From Candidatus Hydrogenedentota bacterium (lineage in GTDB: Bacteria > Hydrogenedentota > Hydrogenedentia > Hydrogenedentales > CAILVY01): DNA of 64,000 nt. The DNA lies in NCBI GenBank assembly GCA_029565395.1, contig JAKQOG010000279.1, positions 1-64,000 of the forward strand, given 5' to 3'. The notes under the pieces are model-generated. The model saw nothing but the letters and a program-made list of their open reading frames with translations. It searched no databases and had not been told where the DNA came from. Shown here one piece after another: positions 17,704 through 26,699 of the stretch (its first letter is position 1; each line of letters opens with the position of its first letter). The translations under genes were made by a program, and so were the position numbers.

Positions 17704-18705
17704 ATGGCTTCTCCCATTGTCTCCGTCATACTTCCTTTCTTCAACGCGGAAGCGACTCTGGCCAAGGCTATACTGTCCATCCGGCAACAAACCCTTCCGG
17801 ATTGGGAATTGATTGCATTTGACGATGGATCCATAGATGCCTCCCGCACCATCGCGGAAAGGTTTGCCCGTGAAGATTCGCGCATTCGCGTCCTTGGGGA
17901 AAGGCATGTGGGTATCGTGGAGGCGTTGCGCCGGGGCTGTGACGCCGCACATTCCCCTTATCTCGCGCGAATGGACGCCGATGACATTGCCGCGCCGGAG
18001 CGCTTGGAAAAGCAGCTTGCCTTACTGGAAAGCGACCCCGAAATGGCCGTTTGCGGGACCCTGGTGCGGATTGTTGGTGAAATGATGGGTTCCGGACGCC
18101 GCCGGTATGAAAAGTGGATTAATTCTTTGTTCAACCCGGAAGATATTGTGCGGGAGTTGTTTGTTGAATGTCCTCTCCCCCACCCCACATTTTTCATACG
18201 CCGCAGCGCATATGATCATATTGGCGGATATCAGGGTCAGGATTGGCCCGAAGATCATGATCTATTAATGCGCATTTGGCTGGCAGGTTACCAGATAGGG
18301 AAAGTGCCTGAAATCCTGCTTGACTGGACAGACGCCTCCACACGCTTATCCATGAGCGATCCCCGCTATAGTGAAGCTGCTTTTCGCGCAATCAAGCGGT
18401 ATTATCTATTTGAAAGCTATTTAAAGAATCGTCCAATTTTTCATCAATGGGGCGCAGGTGAGGTGGGCAAGCGCTGGCTCCGTGAATGGAATGATAGGCG
18501 GCCCTTCGCGGTGGTGGATATTCATCCGCGCAAGATTGGACGGAAAATCCATGGCTGCCGCATCATCCCACCGGATCATCTTCCACCTCCGGGGTCAACC
18601 TTTATTGTTATTGCCGTGGGCAGCCCAGGCGCGCGTGAGGATATCCGGGCATGGCTTAATCCCAAGGGATATATCGAAACAAAAGACTATCTTTTTCTCG
18701 CCTAA
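17704..18705 (+). CDS. GT2 glycosyltransferase with C-terminal nucleotide-binding-like domain
   Basis: A 333-aa protein. Residues 1-230 are a GT-A family 2 glycosyltransferase with VSVILPFFNAEATL, FDDGSIDAS, the metal-binding YLARMDADDIAAPERL and the QDWPEDHDLLMRIW acceptor/catalytic segment. Residues about 240-333 form a separate domain with WGAGEVGKRWLREW, a Rossmann-like GxGxxG-type turn, then AVVDIHPRKIGRKIHG and VIAVGSPGAREDI. That tail resembles the nucleotide-binding segment seen at the end of some sugar methyltransferases and PglD-like proteins. The fusion is unusual. The sugar donor and acceptor are unknown, and the protein is probably cytoplasmic at the membrane face. Confidence 0.88.
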   Translation: MASPIVSVILPFFNAEATLAKAILSIRQQTLPDWELIAFDDGSIDASRTIAERFAREDSRIRVLGERHVGIVEALRRGCDAAHSPYLARMDADDIAAPERLEKQLALLESDPEMAVCGTLVRIVGEMMGSGRRRYEKWINSLFNPEDIVRELFVECPLPHPTFFIRRSAYDHIGGYQGQDWPEDHDLLMRIWLAGYQIGKVPEILLDWTDASTRLSMSDPRYSEAAFRAIKRYYLFESYLKNRPIFHQWGAGEVGKRWLREWNDRRPFAVVDIHPRKIGRKIHGCRIIPPDHLPPPGSTFIVIAVGSPGAREDIRAWLNPKGYIETKDYLFLA

Positions 18706-18827
18706 GATATACGGACAAAAAATATTTTGCCTCATTGAATCTTCCCGTGTCCTCATCAAACCCCAAGCAAGAAATTACCTCCCAAAATCCTGTACCATAC
18801 CCTCTCATCACATGGAAGGAACTTTAT

Positions 18828-21443
18828 ATGATCTCCTTGACTCGCCGCACATTCCTAGGAAGCGCCATGGGATTTGGATTAGGAATGGCCTTCGGGAAAA
18901 ACATCCTCGCACAAAATATTGACCTCTCCGCCAACGGTAAAATGCTCACTCGCATCGACTGCACCCAGGAATTTTCCCCGGAACACTATTTCTCCTTTGG
19001 CGAAGTAAAAGTAGTGGAATCCACGGCAGGCCGGTACCGCGAAACGGAAGGAAAGCCCCTCTCCCGGCTCGGATACAGATTCACCATAGAAAATATTGGC
19101 AAACCCCATGTTGCCGTCATTCGATATCCCGACGACAAGCGCCGTTTCATGTGCATCATGGATGGAACCACCTATGACCTCACGACGGGCCTCTTTACCG
19201 GTTGGGAACAACCCCTTACCGGACACATGCAGGAACTTCGCCAAGTTTTCTGGCCGCGCTGGAAGGATTGCAGCATTGTGTTCATGACTTGGAGCGAAGG
19301 CGAGCCCGCCGCCGTTTCTTCCATCGAGATTTGGGAACTGGATGGCCTTCCTGCCCTCGATATTCCCGGCGACCCCTGCGATGGTTCCCGTCGTGAGATC
19401 GGTATCCAATACGAAGATCCATGCGGTTGTTGCGCCGCCGAAGGAGCATTAACCCGTGAGGAATGGGTCGATCATCTGGCCGCCTATGCACGCCATAGCG
19501 GACAGGGTCTGCTCGCCTATCCCATGGCGTGGTATCACGGGCCACAATTTCCCTCGGAGCGCGAACCCGCGGACGGCTTCGGCATGGCCGTCACGCCGGA
19601 CCGCCTTCAATACTCCCGGTGGACCACCCACCCGGAAGATTGGTATGCCACGCTCCTGGAACGTTTCGCGCAAGAAGGACTGGCCTTCCAGGGTGCACTC
19701 ACACTTCTGCGCTTGGGAAGTCTCATGCAGAAAATGAACATCGATCTTGACGCCATCAAAAATGGCGCTGAAACCTTCAATAACATGCTGAACAACGATC
19801 AAGTCCAATCGAGCACCAATGACTGGACGCCCATCTACAACGCAAGGAACTTCACGCGCATGGCTGAAGCCATCAAAGGCAAACCGCCCATGGAGCCATG
19901 GAGTCTCCTGCCTGAATGGGCATATGGCGAGCGCCATACGCCCGGCACACATACCGGGCCTATGTTCAACCCGCTTCATCCCACGGTCCAGGAAGCCATC
20001 ATCGGTTTCGCACGCGAAATTGGCCAACGCTATGCAAAATTCCCTGCATTCCGAGGCATCTCCTTCAACATGTTCGCCTCGGCCATGCCCTGGTTCGGCT
20101 CTATCGATTCCGGCTATGACGACTATTCCGTCGCCCTTTTTTGCAAGGAAACCGGCATTGAAGTTCCCATTGATCCCAAGGCTCATGACCGATTCTCAAA
20201 ACGCTACAAATTCTTAACCACCTCCCACCGCGAAGAATGGGTGAGTTGGCGGTGTAAGAAAATACGGGCGCTCTTCTCGCAAATCCGCCGCGCACTTACC
20301 GAGTCCCGGGCAAACCTCCGGGTTACCATCACGCTCTGGGACGAAACCACGGTCACCAACGTCCTGGGCATGGGCGCCCCCAATCTCCAACTTTATGAAC
20401 GACCCAGCATGCGCGAATTCTACCGGGAAGCCGGCATTGACATCTCCCTCTACGGCGATGAACCTGGCCTCGAAGTAGACCGCGGCATGGGCAACTCCCG
20501 TGATCGGGGCGGCCATGGTTCCAATCCCTGTGGCGGAACCTCTTTGCCCATCGAAGCACAGACCATGTATCGCGACTTCGACTACCTGGACCAGGAAGCG
20601 CTCGACGCCTTCCACGATCACGATTGCCCCGGCGCGTTCATTTTCAATTGCTGGGTCGAAGCATGGGGCAAGCATGTCTGGTTCGAGCCTGAAGCAGGCG
20701 ACCCCAATCTCCCCCAAATGTCTTTCCTTGATGGAAAAACCGCCGAGGGTGTTCTCCGCATCAATTCAGAGTACCCCGATGACGGATTCTGGTGGAATTC
20801 CCAATTACGCATCACGCCGGGCTTCCCAACGCCTCTCCATTTCCTCGAACCCTACGCACATGCCCTCGCCGAAATGGACGTATGCCGTATCACGCGGGGC
20901 GGCCTCTTCTTGGACAAGGCCCACACGGACCAGCTTCGTGCCTTCACCCGTGCGTATCGCGCTCTGCCGAGGCGCAAATTCGACACCATCGGCAAGACCG
21001 ATCCCGTAGCCTTGCGTACACTCCTCTACGAGAACCAGCGCTATTTCTATGCGGTCAATCGCGATTACTACCCCGTGGACATCCGCATCGAATTCTCCGG
21101 CATACCCAAAAACCTCCGCGACCTCGCAACAGGAAAATCTCTCACCACCGATGCTGTAACCGCCTTCCAGCTTGGTCCCTACGAACTCCGCGTCTTCTCC
21201 ATGGCCCCCGAAACCGGCATTTCCGGCTTCACCGCCACCCCCCCCGCCGATATATGGGAAACCCTCCAGAAAAACGTACAACAAGCCTTCGACGCCTTTG
21301 ACAAGCTCAGCGCCGCCGGCCACGGCATCCCCGGTATGGAACCCATGCGTGCGCGCATGGAATTAGCCCTCAAACAACAACGCACCGCCTGGCTCCGCCG
21401 CGCCCTTACCTCACGCATCGTCCGAAGAGCCTTGGCGGAATAA
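18828..21443 (+). CDS. Tat-exported large protein, putative glycoside hydrolase
   Basis: About 871 aa from ATG 18828, which is preceded by AAGGAAC. The frame is open upstream to 18735, but the twin-arginine signal LTRRTFLGSAMGFGLGM only falls at an N-terminus with this start. A beta-rich N-terminal domain (about 25-200) precedes a region that looks like a TIM barrel: GLLAYPMAWYHGP, FPAFRGISFNMFASAMPWFGS, VTITLWDETTVTN, ISLYGDEPGL and GAFIFNCWVEAWGKHVWF. The last 200 residues look like an accessory beta domain. Acidic residues in ITLWDETT and YGDEPG could be catalytic, but I do not recognise the family. The role in polysaccharide breakdown is inference from fold pattern and from the GH51 and GT2 neighbours. 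Confidence 0.7.
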   Translation: MISLTRRTFLGSAMGFGLGMAFGKNILAQNIDLSANGKMLTRIDCTQEFSPEHYFSFGEVKVVESTAGRYRETEGKPLSRLGYRFTIENIGKPHVAVIRYPDDKRRFMCIMDGTTYDLTTGLFTGWEQPLTGHMQELRQVFWPRWKDCSIVFMTWSEGEPAAVSSIEIWELDGLPALDIPGDPCDGSRREIGIQYEDPCGCCAAEGALTREEWVDHLAAYARHSGQGLLAYPMAWYHGPQFPSEREPADGFGMAVTPDRLQYSRWTTHPEDWYATLLERFAQEGLAFQGALTLLRLGSLMQKMNIDLDAIKNGAETFNNMLNNDQVQSSTNDWTPIYNARNFTRMAEAIKGKPPMEPWSLLPEWAYGERHTPGTHTGPMFNPLHPTVQEAIIGFAREIGQRYAKFPAFRGISFNMFASAMPWFGSIDSGYDDYSVALFCKETGIEVPIDPKAHDRFSKRYKFLTTSHREEWVSWRCKKIRALFSQIRRALTESRANLRVTITLWDETTVTNVLGMGAPNLQLYERPSMREFYREAGIDISLYGDEPGLEVDRGMGNSRDRGGHGSNPCGGTSLPIEAQTMYRDFDYLDQEALDAFHDHDCPGAFIFNCWVEAWGKHVWFEPEAGDPNLPQMSFLDGKTAEGVLRINSEYPDDGFWWNSQLRITPGFPTPLHFLEPYAHALAEMDVCRITRGGLFLDKAHTDQLRAFTRAYRALPRRKFDTIGKTDPVALRTLLYENQRYFYAVNRDYYPVDIRIEFSGIPKNLRDLATGKSLTTDAVTAFQLGPYELRVFSMAPETGISGFTATPPADIWETLQKNVQQAFDAFDKLSAAGHGIPGMEPMRARMELALKQQRTAWLRRALTSRIVRRALAE

Positions 21444-21453
21444 TAACCAAACA

Positions 21454-21963
21454 TTATGGCTTTTCCTTTGTGGCCTCTATGGTGGTCTCTGTGGTCTTTG
21501 CGGTTAATTCTACATTTCTTTTTCGCATACCCCATCGCCTCCGAAAATACCCACCCGCCATCACTCCTAAATAGGAGATGCCCCACCATCCCAACGCCGC
21601 AGCCATCATAAATGAAAAGAAACTCTCTACGGTCCCGTACAACACTGTTGGAATGATGAAAATTAATGCCATGTATAGCCCAGGGGCCAACACCATTGCT
21701 GCAACCCCTGGCCGTCTTATATAGGGCTGGCATAAAAATCCTGTCACTGCACTCCCACACAACACCCCAACCGGCAGGAAAATCAGAAAGGCCAAGCCCA
21801 GGAACGCTTCAGGTTCTTCCCCGGTATGTGATGTCAGTGGATTTAACACCGCCACCACGAAAAGAAAATACAAAACACCACTAACCAAAAATCCTGCCAA
21901 CACAAAGCAAAGCAAATAGAAAAACTTCCTTGAACGTGTGATCATATTCCATTCCACTTTCAT
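21454..21963 (-). CDS. Small integral membrane protein of unknown function
   Basis: 169 aa with about four hydrophobic segments (FFYLLCFVLAGFLVSGVLYF, FLGLAFLIFLPVGVLCGSAV, VAAMVLAPGLYMALIFIIP and FFSFMMAAALGWWGISYLG). A basic stretch RRRWGMRKR follows. I recognise no family. The last 17 residues (LTAKTTETT onwards) are encoded by a low-complexity interspersed repeat and are probably not part of the original protein. Met at residue 7 (MITRSRKF) is an alternative start. Confidence 0.55.
   Translation of the reverse strand: MKVEWNMITRSRKFFYLLCFVLAGFLVSGVLYFLFVVAVLNPLTSHTGEEPEAFLGLAFLIFLPVGVLCGSAVTGFLCQPYIRRPGVAAMVLAPGLYMALIFIIPTVLYGTVESFFSFMMAAALGWWGISYLGVMAGGYFRRRWGMRKRNVELTAKTTETTIEATKEKP
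21461..21507 (-). repeat. Interspersed low-complexity repeat (ACCGCAAAGACCACAGAGACC type)
   Basis: Read on the minus strand, this begins TTAACCGCAAAGACCACAGA and continues with AGACCACC and GAGGCCAC phases of a loose 7-9 base period. Sequences of this type recur between genes in many environmental bacterial genomes. Here it supplies the 3' end of the small membrane-protein frame. Confidence 0.5.
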
Positions 21964-22083
21964 TCAAAACACATGCTCATGCATCCTACGCTCTTATTTC
22001 TCAAACCTCAATTCAGTCAATTGGACAATACCCTCTCTCTATTTTTCGTTAATTTCCGGCGCCCATTGCCTTTTCTCATCGGT

Positions 22084-22112
22084 TTGCTACCACGCGTGTA
22101 CTCGATTATAGT
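22084..22112 (+). promoter_or_regulatory. Sigma-70-like promoter for the second radical SAM gene
   Basis: TTGCTA (22084-22089), a 17-base spacer and TATAGT (22107-22112) match the -35/-10 pattern. Transcription would start near 22119, which excludes most of the upstream frame and supports translation from ATG 22148. The rest of the 21964-22147 gap shows no gene. Confidence 0.5.
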
Positions 22113-22147
22113 ATGACCATGTGCTCAAAGAGAGAGGGAGTGCACGT

Positions 22148-23425
22148 ATGTCCACAAAGGGCCGTATTGCGTTTCGCCACTATGCCCAAAAGGAAGGGCA
22201 TCCTGATTGGGATACACTCCAGGCCGAAGCAAAACGCCTGGCGGATGAGATCCTGCCTAAAATACACAAGGATAGCGATGATACACTCAAGGATCGGTGT
22301 GCTGATACATGGCGGGCGGCACGCAGCATCGCCACGGCATGCAACAATTACCGGATAAACCGCCGCCGCTGGAAACAGGATAACCATGCCCTCCGCCCCT
22401 TGTATTTCATTTGGACCATGCTCTATCCCTGCAATTTCCGGTGCACGTACTGCGACGACCACCGGGGAAATCACTATTATGATCTGAAGGACGCTTCCAC
22501 GTCCTTCGAGGATCGCGTGCGCGTGCTCAGGACTATGCGCACCGGCACGAGCGCTGTCTATTTCTGTGGCGGGGAGCCAACCCTGGTAAAAGACCTGCCG
22601 GAATTTACTGATGCCGCGTACAAACTCGGTTATAAGCCCCTTATGATTAATACCAACGGATCCCTCATCCACCAAAACCTCCAGCGCCCCGAATGGCACC
22701 GGTGGCTGCGTCAGATGGACATCATCATCATAAGCGTGGACGGCCTTCACCTTCCCCGATTGCGGAAACTATGGGGCGTTGAAAAAGTGGAGCAGGTCTT
22801 TATTAATCTGCTGCTTCTGCGCGAACTCCGCCGTCATGTCCGGTTCAAGCTCTGTGTCAATACCGTGATCAGCCCCGAAACCATTGATATGGCGGGTGAC
22901 GTTCTGGATTTTGCCAATGACCTCGGCGATGTCTGGTTTGTGCCGGTGCCGGTGCATTATCACGGCCAGGACCAGCAGGGGTTTTCGTTTGAACGCGATA
23001 TGATCCATCGCGAAGACTACCAAGAGCTCACGCAACGCATCCTCGATCGCAAACGCCAGGGGTATCCCATCATCGGGTCCGAGCGTATCCTTAAAATGCT
23101 GCTTAATGTCGAGCCCTATACCTGCCTACCCACGTTACGTCCCCATGTCGATCCCGATGGCCGCATTGCCTGGCCCTGCCGCGGCTCAAAGAACACATCC
23201 CCCGTCTATGTGAATCTTCTTGATTACGACACCGTCGATGACTGCTGGGCCGCGGCCCATGCTCAAAAAAGCGCCTCTCATTTCCATGGTCCGGGCCCCG
23301 GACAATGCGGAGACATGTGCGCCTGGATGCAGAATTACACCACCGCGCGCTATCACCATGTCCTGACCGATCCCTTTCATGCAGGACTGATCTCCGAAAT
23401 TCGTGAATTTGCGTTCAGGAGTTAG
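22148..23425 (+). CDS. Radical SAM protein, SPASM-like
   Basis: About 425 aa from ATG 22148, which follows GAGAGGGAG. The cluster motif is in LYPCNFRCTYCDDHRG (CxxxCxxC), followed by VYFCGGEPTLVKDLPEF and INTNGSLIH, both typical of the MoaA/PqqE-like group. The C-terminal part has extra cysteines (YTCLPTLRP, WPCRGSK, DDCW, GQCGDMCAW) that could bind an auxiliary cluster. It is only three bases from the next gene, a polytopic membrane protein, so the two are probably co-expressed. The substrate is unknown; radical SAM proteins with membrane partners often act in lipid or glycan modification or in peptide maturation. Confidence 0.87.
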   Translation: MSTKGRIAFRHYAQKEGHPDWDTLQAEAKRLADEILPKIHKDSDDTLKDRCADTWRAARSIATACNNYRINRRRWKQDNHALRPLYFIWTMLYPCNFRCTYCDDHRGNHYYDLKDASTSFEDRVRVLRTMRTGTSAVYFCGGEPTLVKDLPEFTDAAYKLGYKPLMINTNGSLIHQNLQRPEWHRWLRQMDIIIISVDGLHLPRLRKLWGVEKVEQVFINLLLLRELRRHVRFKLCVNTVISPETIDMAGDVLDFANDLGDVWFVPVPVHYHGQDQQGFSFERDMIHREDYQELTQRILDRKRQGYPIIGSERILKMLLNVEPYTCLPTLRPHVDPDGRIAWPCRGSKNTSPVYVNLLDYDTVDDCWAAAHAQKSASHFHGPGPGQCGDMCAWMQNYTTARYHHVLTDPFHAGLISEIREFAFRS

Positions 23426-23428
23426 AAC

Positions 23429-24181
23429 ATGAGTTCATTAGTGGTTTCCGGCAAAACACCCTATCGCGCCACAACGCCTGAAGTGATGCAAGAGGCGGCT
23501 GTCATGCTGATTGCCGCTGCCGGCATTGCCTGTATCGGCAGCCATACATCGGGGATGACGGTCTTCATCGCCTTCCTCCTCATCGCAAGGTTTGCCCTGC
23601 TCTACCGCCGCGGGGATCTCGTCGTGTTTTTCCTAGGTATTCTACTGGGCGGAGGAAATGACGTCCTCTCCATGTGGAAAGGGGTCTATTGGTATACTCC
23701 GCCCACGCTGCTGCCCGTGCCGATTCCCGCATGGATGGTCGTCTTTTGGGGCGAGGCATTTCTATTTTTCCGGCGCCTGATGCGGTATCCAACCTTTGTT
23801 GCCGATGAAACCATTTCCCGCCGAATCGATCTGCCTTTGGCCTTGGATTTGATCATGCTGATACCGCTCAAAATGATGCTGTATCGATGCGCCGCCATCC
23901 CTTGGGTTCCCGATGTCGTATTTGCCACGGCGCTCCTGCTCCGCTATCTGATAGCGCCCCCGATGCCCCATGAACGGCGATTACTCCTTACCATTCTGAT
24001 CCTGGGACCTTTTTATGAGGCTTTGTTAATTTACTCGGGACTCTATGTATATCAACACGGAATCTTCCTTGGAATGCCACTATGGCTCATCGTATATTGG
24101 ATTTACATCTTCCGTATTCTAAAAGCGATCCAGGACCGCCTCGAACTCCGTCTATCTATCCCACAAACTTCTAGAGGCTGA
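23429..24181 (+). CDS. Polytopic membrane protein of unknown function
   Basis: 250 aa with about seven hydrophobic helices. Conserved-looking turns include GGGNDVLSMWKGVYWYTPP, PIPAWMVVFWGEAFLFF and ILGPFYEALLIYSGLYVYQ. The Y-TPP...PIPAW-WGEA pattern recalls small membrane families such as the DUF2878/carotenoid-desaturase-associated group, but I cannot assign it. It starts three bases after the radical SAM gene, and its 3' end overlaps that of the convergent STT3-like gene by 11 bases. Confidence 0.65.
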   Translation: MSSLVVSGKTPYRATTPEVMQEAAVMLIAAAGIACIGSHTSGMTVFIAFLLIARFALLYRRGDLVVFFLGILLGGGNDVLSMWKGVYWYTPPTLLPVPIPAWMVVFWGEAFLFFRRLMRYPTFVADETISRRIDLPLALDLIMLIPLKMMLYRCAAIPWVPDVVFATALLLRYLIAPPMPHERRLLLTILILGPFYEALLIYSGLYVYQHGIFLGMPLWLIVYWIYIFRILKAIQDRLELRLSIPQTSRG

Positions 24182-26441
24182 TTTCCCCACCCGTTTTGAC
24201 CAATTCGGCGGACACTTCTAATTCGATCTTTTGTCCCCCAATATCAAGCGTCCATTTTCCCATTGGAGTGGTTTCGCCGCTCGGCGAATCGGTGGGGTAC
24301 GGGAGTACGAGCCGGAAATTTCCTTCCGTGTCCGCAGTACATGTGTCAGTGTACATAAAGGCCCGTCCCGTGTTGGACTCCAAAGACAAAACGGCTGTGA
24401 TGATAGTGCCTGGAGCAGCTTTCGCCATGATGTGGGCGCCGGGAACCACATCGAAAAGCTTCACGGTTGGCTGCTTGCCCAAAGGAGATTCTGCAAGTTC
24501 TTTGGATTCATAGAGCAGCCGGTAGTGCTCCAAGGCGGAAATTTCCAGTCCGGGTTCCACATGCAACGCCCCGTCATACTCATAGAGACGCGCGAGCAGC
24601 GTTGTTCGGTACCGCTGTAAAATAGCTTCCTTATTTTCCGGTTTGTCTTGATTGTTAAGCACGGTCTCAGGCATCAGTTGCAATATACGGAACGCTTTGG
24701 TGGTACGCCCTCCGGAAGCGTCCACCAGCACGTACTTCGCATTTTGTTTATGCAGTAAATCCAGTGCCTCCTCCGGCGTGGCGTTAAAGAAGAACGTCAG
24801 CTCTTCCAATGCTCCTTCCCCTGCATTATTGGCCACGGGAACGCATTGTGCGCGATCCAGCATCCACCAGCCCACATCCCATTTTGCCATCACCCGGTAA
24901 GGGGGCTCGGAGACGGGATTCCAGAAATTTTCACAGCGTGGCGTGTTCAATTTCATCCACTGCATAACCTCCTGCAAGGGAGGGCTGATTCCTGGATTCT
25001 TTTTTCGGATGTCCAGGTTATTTAGCACATATGGCGCAAAACCCAGCAGCATCAGAATAATGACCAGTGTCTTGACGGAGAAGCGCAGGAGCTTTGATGC
25101 ATCTGAAATATCCGCAGCCTCATTAGAATTGGAAAGGCGCGCTGCCTTCTTGCGTGAAAAGGCGGGGATTTTATCGAATAGAAATTGAAGGAGGCCGCCA
25201 AGTCCCCAAGCTATCAACGGCGCCATCACCGCCGCGGCCATGTGCGAGAATCGGCGGTTGGGGATGGATGCGAGAAGGAGCGCCAAGGTCATCACGCACA
25301 GCGCAAGACACGACGGGTCGAGAGTCTTATAGGCTTTCCGCAACATCACCGGCACCAGCACTGGAATGAGCAGGATGAGCAGAGAATACTGAATATGGAT
25401 GGTGTTCAGCGGGATTGGCTGGGTTTCGCTGACGGTGGAATAAAACCGCTCGGTAAACCCTTGCTCTTTTGAGAGGTGCAGCGCTACCCGTCCCGTTGCC
25501 AACAATTGGCCGGCCAAACCCGGCCAGGCAATCGACAACATAACCAGCCCCAATAAGACAATGGCCCCCCAGACAATAATCCTGCCCTTGGGAACGAACC
25601 GCCACACCATTACCTGTCCAAGCAGATATGCGCCACATCCCGCCAGGCAAAATGCCGAAAAGAAATTCGCCAACAAAACGTTAATACCCCCGGCGATGAG
25701 CATGCACCACCCCATCCCCAGTACCTGCGTTCGAATGGGTGTATTTTGTTCAGGGCCTCGATTTGCGAAGAAAATCAGTGCAAGACTATACGATATGCAT
25801 AGTAGCATCGCTCCCATCACGGTCCAGTAGGAGATCAAGGCGCACAGGGCCAATAGACCTCCAGGCAAAACAAGTTTCAGCGTGTATTTTACTCCCTTTT
25901 CAGGAAGCTTGTTTAAGGCTGCCGCCATGAGCAGCAACACTAAAAACAGCATGCTTTCAGTCATGTGGTTATCAAGGGCGCCCAAACTCGTCCGCCACAA
26001 AATCGGCATACAAAAACTCACATAAATGGCGGCAATAATAGCCGCAAAGAAATCTGCAATACGCCAGGCAAACCAGAAGGCGGCCAGTACGGTAAACAGC
26101 GCCCAGACAATCGGCACAAACATGGCCGCCTCGCGGAGGGGCGGATCTTCCGTGGTGAATCCTGCAAACACCAATGCCATCAGAAACATCGAGGGATGCA
26201 ACCAGGGTTCTTTCCGCGTGATCGTCGAATCCGTGGGCTTCTCCACTCCCAGCACATAACGATCCTCCGGCGCCGCATTCGGGAAATGATGCGCGATGAG
26301 TTGGATTTCCCGGAGCCGGAAATAGGGGTCGGAATCATACGGCAATACATCACCGCCGGTGAACACCACATTCCATGTCAGCATCCGCACCATCACAACA
26401 AAATACAAAAGCACGCATACGGTGATAAGTTTTCGTATCAT
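24171..26441 (-). CDS. STT3/PglB-like oligosaccharyltransferase homologue (GT-C)
   Basis: 756 aa from ATG 26441, with about 12 hydrophobic helices and a soluble C-terminal domain. STT3-type signatures are readable. The first external loop has LPYDSDPYFRLREI (DxD with Asp36/Asp38). LGALDNHMTESMLF resembles the DHH..E element, and the C-terminal domain opens with MAKWDVGWWMLDRAQCVP in place of the WWDYG peptide-binding motif. A lipid-linked glycan donor and transfer to protein outside the membrane are expected for the family. Bacterial homologues are known mainly from Campylobacterota and Desulfobacterota. The longer frame to 26585 is an artefact: its first 36 residues are encoded by a palindromic repeat. 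Confidence 0.78.
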   Translation of the reverse strand: MIRKLITVCVLLYFVVMVRMLTWNVVFTGGDVLPYDSDPYFRLREIQLIAHHFPNAAPEDRYVLGVEKPTDSTITRKEPWLHPSMFLMALVFAGFTTEDPPLREAAMFVPIVWALFTVLAAFWFAWRIADFFAAIIAAIYVSFCMPILWRTSLGALDNHMTESMLFLVLLLMAAALNKLPEKGVKYTLKLVLPGGLLALCALISYWTVMGAMLLCISYSLALIFFANRGPEQNTPIRTQVLGMGWCMLIAGGINVLLANFFSAFCLAGCGAYLLGQVMVWRFVPKGRIIVWGAIVLLGLVMLSIAWPGLAGQLLATGRVALHLSKEQGFTERFYSTVSETQPIPLNTIHIQYSLLILLIPVLVPVMLRKAYKTLDPSCLALCVMTLALLLASIPNRRFSHMAAAVMAPLIAWGLGGLLQFLFDKIPAFSRKKAARLSNSNEAADISDASKLLRFSVKTLVIILMLLGFAPYVLNNLDIRKKNPGISPPLQEVMQWMKLNTPRCENFWNPVSEPPYRVMAKWDVGWWMLDRAQCVPVANNAGEGALEELTFFFNATPEEALDLLHKQNAKYVLVDASGGRTTKAFRILQLMPETVLNNQDKPENKEAILQRYRTTLLARLYEYDGALHVEPGLEISALEHYRLLYESKELAESPLGKQPTVKLFDVVPGAHIMAKAAPGTIITAVLSLESNTGRAFMYTDTCTADTEGNFRLVLPYPTDSPSGETTPMGKWTLDIGGQKIELEVSAELVKTGGEISL

Positions 26442-26483
26442 GGTTCTTCTAGCCCGGATTTCTCGCCATTTCTTTGTTACGTT

Positions 26484-26566
26484 TGTCATTGCGAGCGAAG
26501 CGAAGCAATCTCGCCTGCGCGTGAATTGTGCGGAAACGAGATTGCTTCGCTTCGCTCGCAATGACA
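26484..26566. repeat. 30-bp perfect palindromic repeat (NoN/REP-like)
   Basis: TGTCATTGCGAGCGAAGCGA and the next ten bases (26484-26513) recur as an exact reverse complement at 26537-26566, with a 23-base loop. This widely distributed palindrome type produces spurious peptides such as SLRAKRSN and CFASLAMT. Here that adds a false N-terminus to the STT3-like frame. It lies within the 258-bp gap 26442-26699, which otherwise contains no gene, and may terminate the upstream HDOD transcript. Confidence 0.75.
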
Positions 26567-26699
26567 CGGGGATACACAATGTCATGCATGTCCATCTTCA
26601 TCCATCTTCATTAGTTACACTCACTTTACCGTATAGTAGACCTCGCGGATTTACCTTGCGAGAAATCCGTGCCAGCCCCGGTGACGGCGCCCTTTTTCA

